From Verrucomicrobia bacterium LP2A (GTDB taxonomy: Bacteria; Verrucomicrobiota; Verrucomicrobiia; Methylacidiphilales; Methylacidiphilaceae), in the NCBI GenBank assembly GCA_000526255.1, contig JAFS01000001.1:992001-1056000 (forward strand): a DNA stretch of 64,000 nucleotides. The letters are read 5' to 3'. Numbering within the stretch: position 1 is the stretch's first letter; every line of letters starts with the position of its first letter. The notes below the pieces were generated by a model. That model did not search any database, had not been told where the DNA came from, and saw only the letters and a program-made list of their open reading frames with translations. This document shows positions 49,764 through 58,200 of the stretch, one piece after another. Position numbers and translations under genes: made by a program.

Positions 49764-50210
49764 ATCCCGATAATAGGCGTCGTTGTGCCGGTTGAGGGAA
49801 AGCTTGTTTTCCGACCGGAGCGTCACGGGGTCGAGATAGCCGATATAGGTTGCCCGCAGCTGGTCGATCCGTTTTTGGTTGGGTTCGGCATTCTTCTCTT
49901 CTGCGATCAATCTTTTGAGCCGCCGCATGGCGGCGAGCACAATGAGGCTCAGCGTCGTCAATCGTTGCTGGCCATCGATCACCTCGAAGAGGCGGTTGTT
50001 GGTCGTCTGCAGGACCAGATAACCGAGGTAATGGCCAGGCTCCCCTTCCGGAGGAGGCATTAGGGTCCCCAAGATATCTGCCCAGAGGTCTTCCCACTCA
50101 TGCTCACGCCAGGAATAGTCCCGTTGAAAACGGGGAATCCGGTAGATCAACCCGTTGCCGAGCAGTTGCCGATAGGTGCGGTTTTCCGTATTGAAGTTGG
50201 TCGCCGCCAT
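49764..50210 (-). pseudogene. N-terminal fragment of a GmrSD-like DUF262 protein
   Basis: About 149 residues of a DUF262 domain: IPRFQRDYSWREHEWEDLW, VIDGQQRLTTLSLIVLAAM (the DGQQR NTP-binding motif) and KLSLNRHNDAYYRD. It then runs into the mobile element and stops after 25 foreign residues at 49683. DUF262/DUF1524 proteins are Type IV-like restriction enzymes (GmrS/GmrD) acting on modified DNA. The rest of the gene is missing except a C-terminal tail at 47428-47601. The ATG at 50210 has GAAAG upstream. Confidence 0.7.
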
Positions 50211-51231
50211 CTTTCAAATCCGTGCCGGAGGTTCCGAGCCCGGATCCCATTTCTCTTTTGGGCCCGGGATTTCTGCAACACCTTTCGCAGGCAGCTTCGG
50301 CGCCCATCCCTGAATCGAGGGAAGCCGCAACGACTGCGCACTCCGCGACCGAGGGCTTCGTTCCTCGAATGCGATCTCAGGTTGGAAGCCGAATCGCCCA
50401 GGACTGAGCTGGCCTCCCAAGGCAAAATCTCCCGCAGATCCCGCATTTCCACTGGGCGCATCCGCGGCGGCGGCATTCCTTTGCGCCGGAAGGGGCTTCC
50501 TTCCGCATACCCTTTCGCGCCATAGGGCACCGATGGCGAGATCGTGGGACTCTCGGACGCTGCTGCCTTATCGCTGAAGCTCGGGCAATCCCCTTGCGGA
50601 CAGCCTGCAAAGTGAATCGGAACTCATCGGCTCCTCCTTCGGGAGAATCGTGTCAAGTGACAGGAGCAACCGATCCCTTGGCGTCATTGAGCATTGACCC
50701 CTCTATACGGCTTTTTTGAATGGTTGGGCTGGGGCTCCCAGCTGAACTGAGCGGTTGAGGAGAGCGGTTTTGGGTTGAGGGATGGCAAGAAGCGGGGTTC
50801 TTGCCATCTTCGACGGATTTTGCGGAGAGAGGAGACCCTCAAGGAGACTTCGATTTTGTCGATCCTCCATGACGGGAGATTGCCACCTACAGCCCGCCAA
50901 ATCAGCTCCCATTGTTTTCCCTCAACTCCATAGCCTACAGCGCGCGTTGCATCTCGATCTGCGCGCTCCTAGCGCAATTTTGGCATTGGCAGCTGCCTTT
51001 GCCGACCGCAACGCGGAATCCTTCTGTTTCCTCCGGTGCCGAAGCAACCTTCCAGGCTCCGTGGCCGACCTGAGCGGAAGGGAAGCGCGACAGCAGGGAG
51101 CCCCCTGGCTTTTGCCGTGGGTAAGCAGCGCATTTCGGTCGGGTATTCGGCAGAGGGGGTAAAAGGAGTTGACAGCCCCTGAGCGCCTGTTAGGCTCCTT
51201 CACAACCGATTCGGGCGCAGGAGCAAAGGAC
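50211..51231. other. 1-kb gene-free stretch
   Basis: Open frames here have no family, no ribosome site and Arg/Ser/Pro-rich products. The only strong structure is the hairpin at 50781-50808. Some runs (such as 50700-50720, CTATACGGCTTTTTTGAATG) are AT-rich and could hold promoters. The last 60 bases contain the ribosome site of the protease-hydrolase gene. Confidence 0.5.
50781..50808. repeat. Perfect 11-bp inverted repeat
   Basis: GATGGCAAGAA and TTCTTGCCATC are exact reverse complements separated by six bases (GCGGGG). No T-run follows on the plus strand. It could be a terminator, an operator or an insertion-sequence end. Confidence 0.6.
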
Positions 51232-54200
51232 ATGGCCCCTTCCTCCGAGGAACCTCTCAATCCGGATGAGACCCCGAGCAGGCCTCCGCACGACATCCGG
51301 GCCAATCTGACCAAGACACGCATCGCGCCAGACCTGCTTGCCGAGATGGTGGCGATCCGTTCTGACCTCTCCACCGAGCCCGCCGGCGGCGGGGGCAGTC
51401 CCGCGCCCGCTCTTTGGGAGACGCAGCCCCTGGGATTGATCGCGAAAGACATTCCGTCACCACCCCCGACGTTCGACGTGATCATCGAATTCAATCGAGA
51501 CTTTCCCGGCGGAATCAGGGAAGCCCGGGAAATCCTGCTTGCCGCATCCGAAAAGGCCAGCGGCACTCCATCCGAACTGGCCATTACCCGACCGGACTAC
51601 CAGGCGGCTCCCTCCGCCGAGCTGCACAGGTACATTGACGACTTGGCCAAGGCCTTTGGGCCGGACGACGAGGTTAAGAAAAAGAAGTCGCTATACACCG
51701 ACAATTACATCTTCGCCACGCTCTCGAACGGCATGATCACGAAGCTTACGAATTGGACGCTTTCTCTTCCGAGCAATCCGACCGACCCCGCAGGCTCGAG
51801 GAAGCAAGTTCCTCTAATCTATAAGATTTGGAAGGACCGGAAGATTGCGCGCTGCGTGTACGAATCGGCGCGGACCATCAAGTGCGATGCTGCGAGGAGA
51901 ACGTATGGCGCCGACGGCAAGGGAGTCGTTTGGGCGATCGCCGATACGGGCATTGACCAGACCCATCCGCACTTCCGGCTGCTGGAGACCTTGAAGCTTG
52001 AGAATGGGCTGCGACACAAGGACTTCACAGAGGAGCACTCCTCTGAGGACGATTCCGAGAAAGCCGCGCTGCAAGATGAAGACGGCCACGGGACGCATGT
52101 TGCCGGGATCATCGCCGGCTTCACCTGTCGGAAAGAGACAACTCCGGGCGTTACGTCGGATCTCGAGAAAATCATCGTCAATGCTCAGGAACGCGATGGG
52201 AAGGGCAATACAAAAACCAACCAGTTCGAACGCCGCGACCCTATCTCCGGGCTGGCGAAGCATTGCAAGCTTTTGAGCCTGCGGGTCTTGGCGCGTGGCG
52301 AAACGGGCGATTTGAGCAATTTGCTGGCGGCGATCGGCTATATCCAACAATGCAACGACAATGGGCGATCCCTCAAGATCCACGGCCTCAACCTGAGTCT
52401 CGGATACGAGTTTAGCCCGGAGTGGTTTGCCGCTGGCCAAAGCCCGCTTTGTGTCGAAGTCGATCGGCTGGTGCGGTCCGGCGTCTGTGTCGTTGTCGCG
52501 GCAGGCAATGCCGGCTATGGCATCGTCCGCTCCTACACGGGCGCGGGCGAGCAGGCGGCACAGATGGGGACCATCTCGGATCCCGGCAACGCGTCGCTCG
52601 CAATCACGGTCGGCTCGACCCACCGCGACATGCCGCATGTCTATGGCGTTTCCTATTTCTCGGCGAAAGGACCCACTGCGGACGGGCGGATGAAGCCCGA
52701 TCTCATTGCCCCCGGCGAACGCATTGTATCTTGCGCCTTGATGGATCCGAAGGGCCCGCAAGGGAGGGAAGCGCCCTTCCGCGAGGATTCGGGAACCAGC
52801 ATGGCGGCGGCGCACGTCTCTGGTGCGATCGCAGCCTTCCTATCCGTGAGGGACAAATTCAAAGGCAAGCCCGAGCAGGTCAAGGCCATCTTCATGAAGG
52901 CGGCAACCGACCTGCGTCGCTGCGAAGAGTTCCAGGGAGCGGGTCTCCTTGATCTGATGCGCGCCCTTCAGTCCGTCCAAAGAGGATCCAATATGAGCGA
53001 AGAAAGCTGGTCTCCGGCGCTCTGGCTGGAGTTCGACGAGCAGGGAAAAATCGATGCCGAGGCCTCTGCTCAGCTAATGCAGATCCTTGGGGCACCGAGC
53101 GTTGAGGATTTGGTAATCCTCTCGCACGGCTGGAACAACGACAAGGAGAATGCGACCAAGCTTTACAGCGCTTTATGGACCAACACGGCCACGAATTTCC
53201 CCAAGGGCACGGTGGGGCGAATGGTCGTCGCCGGCGTGCTCTGGCCCTCCAAGGCGTTTCGGACCGATTTCGACGTGATGTCGCTGACGAGCGCCGACCT
53301 CGACCACACGCTTGCTCTAGCTGGAGGCGCCCAGCAGCAAGATCTCTCGGACGAGGAGTGGAAATCGCTGCTAGACGATTTTGAGAAGTTTCTGGGAGCT
53401 GCGGGTGAGGCGACGGTAACCGCAGCGGGGGCGGCGGCAGGATCGCTGACGGAGAGCAACGCCCACGCTTTGGTGATGGCGGGAGCGACCGCGGTCGGTG
53501 TCAACGTTCGATCGCGCGATCCTGAGCTCGCGCTTGATTCCGCCGTGCTTGCGCAGGCGCAAGCCTCGAAGACCGACGCGAAGCTGCTTCTCCTGAACCT
53601 TGCTGATCCACCGCAGCTGACGCTTCCGCCGCGACTCGGAACCGCCCTAGGGCTCGGTTCCCTAGTGCAAGGTGTGATCGCGGGGACGCGGGCCGCCGTC
53701 GCCCGCTTCCTCAACTATCTCACTTTTTATGAAATGAAGAAGCGTGCCGGGGTCATCGGGGCGAGCTTGGCGAACGACGTCCTCGCTAAGCTCAGCCCCT
53801 CCCGGCCGACTCGACTCCATCTCGTAGGCCATAGCTTCGGCGGGAGGTTGGTGACGGCAGCCACTAATCAATTTACACCCGGCCCTAACCTCGAACTCTT
53901 TTCTCTAACGATCCTGCAAGGCGCCTATTCGCAGAACGCTCTTGCCCGGCAGGTCAAGCCCGGCCTCGATGGGGCCTTCCCGTCGGTCGTTGGCAGACCC
54001 ACCGGACCGATTACGATTACACACACCCACAATGATCTGGCCTTAACCGTCGCCTATCCTCTCGCCTCACGGCTTTCGCATGACATCACGCAGGCTATCG
54101 GCGACGCGAGCGACGAGTTCGGGGCGATGGGAGCAAACGGTCCGCATAAGCTTGCACCGGGCGTGGCCGAGCCCGATGACGTTACGCAAGCCTTCGCTCC

Positions 54201-54327
54201 AAAGCGAGGCAAGGTGAACACCTTCCTGGCCGACGGCTTCATCGTGAAGACAGCCCAGGTCGACGCCCACAACAACGTCACTAATCCGACTGTCGGATGC
54301 CTTCTTGCCGGGACAATCTTGGCCTGA
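51232..54327 (+). CDS. Subtilisin-type serine protease fused to an alpha/beta hydrolase
   Basis: A 1031-residue protein. After about 200 residues of unknown type comes an S8 peptidase domain with Asp238 (IADTGIDQTHPH), His286 (DGHGTHVAGI) and Ser523 (GTSMAAAHVSG). A second domain follows from about residue 590: LVILSHGWNNDKENATKLYS (oxyanion strand) and LVGHSFGGRLV with nucleophile Ser868, like alpha/beta-hydrolases (DUF900 or lipase type). No signal peptide, so it should act inside the cell. Inside the frame, ATG 52993 (Met588) with AGAGGATCC before it could start the hydrolase alone. ATG 51232 has AAAGGA. Flanks are unknown. Confidence 0.8.
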   Translation: MAPSSEEPLNPDETPSRPPHDIRANLTKTRIAPDLLAEMVAIRSDLSTEPAGGGGSPAPALWETQPLGLIAKDIPSPPPTFDVIIEFNRDFPGGIREAREILLAASEKASGTPSELAITRPDYQAAPSAELHRYIDDLAKAFGPDDEVKKKKSLYTDNYIFATLSNGMITKLTNWTLSLPSNPTDPAGSRKQVPLIYKIWKDRKIARCVYESARTIKCDAARRTYGADGKGVVWAIADTGIDQTHPHFRLLETLKLENGLRHKDFTEEHSSEDDSEKAALQDEDGHGTHVAGIIAGFTCRKETTPGVTSDLEKIIVNAQERDGKGNTKTNQFERRDPISGLAKHCKLLSLRVLARGETGDLSNLLAAIGYIQQCNDNGRSLKIHGLNLSLGYEFSPEWFAAGQSPLCVEVDRLVRSGVCVVVAAGNAGYGIVRSYTGAGEQAAQMGTISDPGNASLAITVGSTHRDMPHVYGVSYFSAKGPTADGRMKPDLIAPGERIVSCALMDPKGPQGREAPFREDSGTSMAAAHVSGAIAAFLSVRDKFKGKPEQVKAIFMKAATDLRRCEEFQGAGLLDLMRALQSVQRGSNMSEESWSPALWLEFDEQGKIDAEASAQLMQILGAPSVEDLVILSHGWNNDKENATKLYSALWTNTATNFPKGTVGRMVVAGVLWPSKAFRTDFDVMSLTSADLDHTLALAGGAQQQDLSDEEWKSLLDDFEKFLGAAGEATVTAAGAAAGSLTESNAHALVMAGATAVGVNVRSRDPELALDSAVLAQAQASKTDAKLLLLNLADPPQLTLPPRLGTALGLGSLVQGVIAGTRAAVARFLNYLTFYEMKKRAGVIGASLANDVLAKLSPSRPTRLHLVGHSFGGRLVTAATNQFTPGPNLELFSLTILQGAYSQNALARQVKPGLDGAFPSVVGRPTGPITITHTHNDLALTVAYPLASRLSHDITQAIGDASDEFGAMGANGPHKLAPGVAEPDDVTQAFAPKRGKVNTFLADGFIVKTAQVDAHNNVTNPTVGCLLAGTILA

Positions 54328-54478
54328 GCGGCTCTGCCCGGGAGCGGCAAACGATGGCTCGCTTGTCAGATCCTCCGCGAAGGCGATCGGATCTGGCTGC
54401 CCAAGCCGAGCAGCTGGCAGCGGGTACTCCCGGTAGAGCCGGGGCGCGCGCCCTGTCGCTCCCCTGCGGTCTCAAAAC

Positions 54479-55291
54479 TTACTCGCCGGCTCGCCGGACG
54501 CTCGCCGACAACCGCTGGGTCCACTCCCGGACCGCCCTCTCGAGCTCGCGGGGGGGAGGCGGAACCAATTCCTCCGTCCGAGCCGTCGAATAGTAGAGGC
54601 CGTCATTATCGTCCTTGTAGCGCTCGCCATCGGTCCAATAATAGAGCTTCAGCCTTACGACCGCATCCCTGGGAACCTGGATCGGCTCCGTCTCCCAAAT
54701 CGGCCAGCCGGCGTCGTTGCGGTGGTCGGTGCGCCCGAGATCGATCTCCTTCGGTCCGGCGGTCTCTTGACCTACGATACGCCAATGGAGGACGAGCCGC
54801 GCGACGTCGGGCGAGGCAGCAACCTGTGCCGTGAAAATGCCGTCCCGAACATCCGCTTGCCGCAACTCGACCTGGAGCGACGGAAACCCGAAATGGAAAT
54901 TGTGGCCGAAATCGCTGTCGCAGCGCTTCGGGCCGTGAGGGCTTTCATATTCGAACCAAGCGGTCATCTCATGCGCCCCCGCGGGAATGGCGGCGTGGCC
55001 GACCAATACGCTTCCGTCGCCAGTCTCGTCATAGTCGGGAGAGGTTAGCATTCCGGACGGGGAGCGCAGCGGAGTTACGCTGACCACGCCGGTGGGCGGA
55101 AAGCGCAGGTGCGCCGTGATCCGGTGGCCGGGGTCGCCGAAGATGTAGTGCTCGTCTGCAGGCACGATGCGCCTTGGATCGTAGCGCAAGGTCACAGTTT
55201 GCCCCGGCTGGAAATTGCCCCTCACCAGCTCGTGGAAGTCGGCCGTAAAGGTAATGCGAGGCGGTAAGTTGCCGAAAGGTCGCGGAATCAT
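54479..55291 (-). CDS. DUF6209-like protein of unknown function
   Basis: A 270-residue protein without signal peptide. RITFTADFHELVRGNFQPGQ, LRYDPRRIV and FEYESPHGPKRCDSDFGHNF suggest a beta-sandwich protein of the DUF6209 type, recalled from memory and not certain. Its C-terminal half contains LYYWTDGERYKDDNDGLYYS, which resembles starch-binding folds. It overlaps the stop of the GH31 gene by four bases (ATGA), so it is coupled to it and may help the enzyme bind glucan or protein. Function not known. Confidence 0.55.
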   Translation of the reverse strand: MIPRPFGNLPPRITFTADFHELVRGNFQPGQTVTLRYDPRRIVPADEHYIFGDPGHRITAHLRFPPTGVVSVTPLRSPSGMLTSPDYDETGDGSVLVGHAAIPAGAHEMTAWFEYESPHGPKRCDSDFGHNFHFGFPSLQVELRQADVRDGIFTAQVAASPDVARLVLHWRIVGQETAGPKEIDLGRTDHRNDAGWPIWETEPIQVPRDAVVRLKLYYWTDGERYKDDNDGLYYSTARTEELVPPPPRELERAVREWTQRLSASVRRAGE

Positions 55292-58158
55292 GGCAGGTCG
55301 AACTCCTTGTCAAATTTCAATGGGTCTCTCATGTCGTCTCTACATCCATCTGGGCCGACTGCAATCGTAACCGAGGCCCGGTCGTCCATGACCTTGACGA
55401 CGAGCGAGCGGGTGCCACCGTCCTGGGCGAACGCGTCTCCTGACTGGTTGGCAAGCTGGTCGACGCTTGTGACTTGCGGCAGCGTGGCCCCGTTCACGGT
55501 GACCGAGGCGGGCAAGCTCGCGGTAGTGGGATCGTACAGGACGCGCACGAGGAGATAGGGCTCCGGAGGGGTATAGGCATCGATCAGGCGTTGCACCACG
55601 ATCGTCCGGACTCCCCCCTGGGACGTCTGGCTGATTCGTGTCGTTCGGTATTCCCCGTTGCTCTCCGCACGGGTGGTGAACCCGTCATCGAGGTACATCA
55701 GGTAATCGCGATCGGGGCCGGGATAGACGGTGATCTCGAGGGGATTCTGCGGCAGCTGCCCGACATACTGCTCGACCAGCGAGAGCATCGGCAGGATCGC
55801 GCCGGCGCGAATGTAGATCGGCACCTGGTCGAGGCCCGCCACCCAGTTCGGGATGTTGGTGCCCGCAGGGACCGCCGCGTCGAGCGGCGCCGTATTGTCC
55901 TTGAACGCGTACCAGGCAGCCGTGTTGGGAAGGTAGACGCTGCGCGTCGCGACGGGGGGATTCTGTTGCTGCGCCGGGAAGAGAATCGGGGCCACCAGAA
56001 AGTCGCGTCCGACGAAAAACTGATCCCCGAGATGGTGGTAGACCTGGGAATCCGAGGGGTCGTTCAGGAATAGAGCGCGCGCGGGCGGCATGCCGGTCTG
56101 CGTCCATTCGTACAGGGCATCGTAATGGATCTGCAGCATCCGGTAGCGCAGCTCCACGTATTTGCGGCAGTGGGTCGGGACCGGCTCCCCGTAGTTGTAG
56201 GGCTCCTGGAACTGCTTGTTGTATCCGTCGTAGTGATTGCGATACCAGGGCAGGAACGCACCGAGGTGCATCCACCGCGTCAGCAGCTCGTAGTTCGTGA
56301 CACCGCCGTGGACGAAGCCGGGGCCATAGCTTGATTCGCCGACGCTGGCCGAGCCTTTCGCAAACCCGCCGATGTCGCAGCCCGAGATCGGCACGCCGGA
56401 GAGCCCGAGGTTGAGCACCTCGGGAAGGTTGACCGCGAGGAAGTCCCAGCTCGACGCGGAGTCTCCAGTCCAGAGCGCGCAGTAGCGCTGGATTCCGGCG
56501 AAACCGCCGCGGGCGATCATGAAGTTGCGCCGGTCGGGGCGGAGCGCGCGCAGGCCCTCCCAGGTCGCCTGGGCCAGGAACAGCGCGTAGGCGTTGTGGC
56601 AGGAGCCGTTTGGCGCGTAGCCCACGCCGTCATTGACCATCAGCGTCAGCGGGAAGGTGTTGTACGCAAACTTCGTCGAATCGAGCGCCGGGCACATCAT
56701 ATCCTGCCAGATCATGTCGATCCCGACCTCCCGGATCAGATGGGCATATTGCTGGCCCCAAACCTGCCGCACGTCCGCTCGGCCAAGATCGGGGTAGTTC
56801 CCCGACGACGACAGAGGCATGTTTCCGTACTGGTTGGGAGTCAGCGGCGGGTAATGGTAGGGATTGAAGCGATTGAAGTTCACTCCGTAATTCACCCCAC
56901 CAATGAAGAGGGAGCGGCTGGGTCCCTGCCCGACATAGGTCCCATAGATCAGGCCGCCCATGTTGAGGATGGCCTGGCGTTGCGCATAGGCCGTCGTATT
57001 GCCGTTCTCGTCCAGCGCGTTGTCGGTCAGGAAGGGCGTGATGTTGGTCGAGCACTTGAAGCCTTGCGCATGAAGCTTCGCGAGCAGGGCCGGAGCATTG
57101 GGAAATTTGATCTCGCTATGCGTGAAGGTCCGATAGTTGTCCTGGAAGTCGACGTCGATATGCAGCCCGTCGCACGGTATGCCGCTTTGGCGATAGGCAT
57201 CCGCTGCGGCCTGCAGCCGGTTGTAATCGTAATAGCCATAGGCTCCCTGGTGAAACCCTAGTGCGTACCGCGGCGGCATCGGGCTGCGGCCGGTCAGCGT
57301 CGTGTATTGGGCCAGGACATCCTGGGCGTGATCGCCGAGCAGAAAGTAGGTGTCGAGCTCGCCGAAGAGCGCTCCATAATAGATCTTGCCATCCATGTTT
57401 GAATAGTCGTTCGATCCTAGGTTGAAGTAGGATTGCGAACTATTGTCCAGGAACAACCCATAGGCATAGGGCGCACCGGCAAATTCCTTGTTCGGGCTGG
57501 GATTCACTTCCAGAAGGAAAGGGATCGACACGTAGAGCGGCTCCGACGGATTGAGCGGCCCCGGGCCCGACGGCACGGTGACGCCCACGCTGTAGGTGTA
57601 GTTGTCGAAATTGAACTGCGTCAGCGTAAAGAGGCTCTTGTTCAGCTGTGCACCGGCCTTCTCGCCTAATCCAAAATACAGGGCCGTTTCCGGCCGTTGC
57701 CGGAAGTTGGCGATCACAAAATGGCCCGGAATATAGACCAGGTTATAGGTCGGTGGGTCGGCAGCAATCAGTTGCGCACCGCGGAAGACCTGCAAGCGGT
57801 AGGGCTGCCGGTCGATCTGGACGCGCATCGACCCGGTGTCGACGACCAGGCGAGCCGGCGAGTCTTCCGTGACGGTCAGGCTCACGGGCCCAAGATTGAG
57901 GTTCACCACGGCGGGCGAGCCCTGCGGCCCGTAGGTGGCCGCTGGATCCGGGTGGAAGCGAAGGCGGAAGCTCGTCATTGACAAAAAGGAGAGCAGGATC
58001 CGGCAACCTCCCGCGAGTTCCAGCGTGAAGGTGTCGCCGTTCCGGGTCACGTTCTGAACGGGCCCGGCGGAAGTCCAGTCGCCGCGGTTCGGCGTGAAGT
58101 CATTCACCGGGGTGTAATCGATATCCGCGGGGTAAGCGAGGTTGGTCTGGGCGTCCAT
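55288..58158 (-). CDS. GH31 protein resembling alpha-1,4-glucan lyase
   Basis: A 956-residue glycoside hydrolase of family 31. The nucleophile is Asp486 (GIDMIWQDMMCP) and the second catalytic Asp566 lies in LWTGDSASSWDF. WQDM and WTGDxASxW, and the end YPGPDRDYLMYLDDGFTTRA, are closer to algal and fungal alpha-1,4-glucan lyases (which make 1,5-anhydrofructose from starch) than to alpha-glucosidases (usually WxDMNE). N-terminal DUF5110-like and galactose mutarotase-like parts flank the barrel. No signal peptide is visible, so it would act on internal glycogen. Not proved: alpha-glucosidase or transglycosidase activity is possible. Operon with 54479-55291. Confidence 0.85.
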   Translation of the reverse strand: MDAQTNLAYPADIDYTPVNDFTPNRGDWTSAGPVQNVTRNGDTFTLELAGGCRILLSFLSMTSFRLRFHPDPAATYGPQGSPAVVNLNLGPVSLTVTEDSPARLVVDTGSMRVQIDRQPYRLQVFRGAQLIAADPPTYNLVYIPGHFVIANFRQRPETALYFGLGEKAGAQLNKSLFTLTQFNFDNYTYSVGVTVPSGPGPLNPSEPLYVSIPFLLEVNPSPNKEFAGAPYAYGLFLDNSSQSYFNLGSNDYSNMDGKIYYGALFGELDTYFLLGDHAQDVLAQYTTLTGRSPMPPRYALGFHQGAYGYYDYNRLQAAADAYRQSGIPCDGLHIDVDFQDNYRTFTHSEIKFPNAPALLAKLHAQGFKCSTNITPFLTDNALDENGNTTAYAQRQAILNMGGLIYGTYVGQGPSRSLFIGGVNYGVNFNRFNPYHYPPLTPNQYGNMPLSSSGNYPDLGRADVRQVWGQQYAHLIREVGIDMIWQDMMCPALDSTKFAYNTFPLTLMVNDGVGYAPNGSCHNAYALFLAQATWEGLRALRPDRRNFMIARGGFAGIQRYCALWTGDSASSWDFLAVNLPEVLNLGLSGVPISGCDIGGFAKGSASVGESSYGPGFVHGGVTNYELLTRWMHLGAFLPWYRNHYDGYNKQFQEPYNYGEPVPTHCRKYVELRYRMLQIHYDALYEWTQTGMPPARALFLNDPSDSQVYHHLGDQFFVGRDFLVAPILFPAQQQNPPVATRSVYLPNTAAWYAFKDNTAPLDAAVPAGTNIPNWVAGLDQVPIYIRAGAILPMLSLVEQYVGQLPQNPLEITVYPGPDRDYLMYLDDGFTTRAESNGEYRTTRISQTSQGGVRTIVVQRLIDAYTPPEPYLLVRVLYDPTTASLPASVTVNGATLPQVTSVDQLANQSGDAFAQDGGTRSLVVKVMDDRASVTIAVGPDGCRDDMRDPLKFDKEFDLP

Positions 58159-58200
58159 GACAACGATCCTGTGGTTGACGATTGCTGAGGCCCCAGGCGA

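Noticed and set aside
47602-49771. Perfect 8-bp target duplication at the ends of the IS1595-like element
   Set aside because: ATCCCTGT (47602-47609) and ATCCCGAT (49764-49771) share six of eight bases, but the left one is two bases away from the proposed end, so I do not call a duplication.
50782-51162. 126-codon plus frame in the 1-kb gap
   Set aside because: No ribosome site, Arg/Ser-rich product and no recognisable domain; overlaps the inverted repeat at its start.
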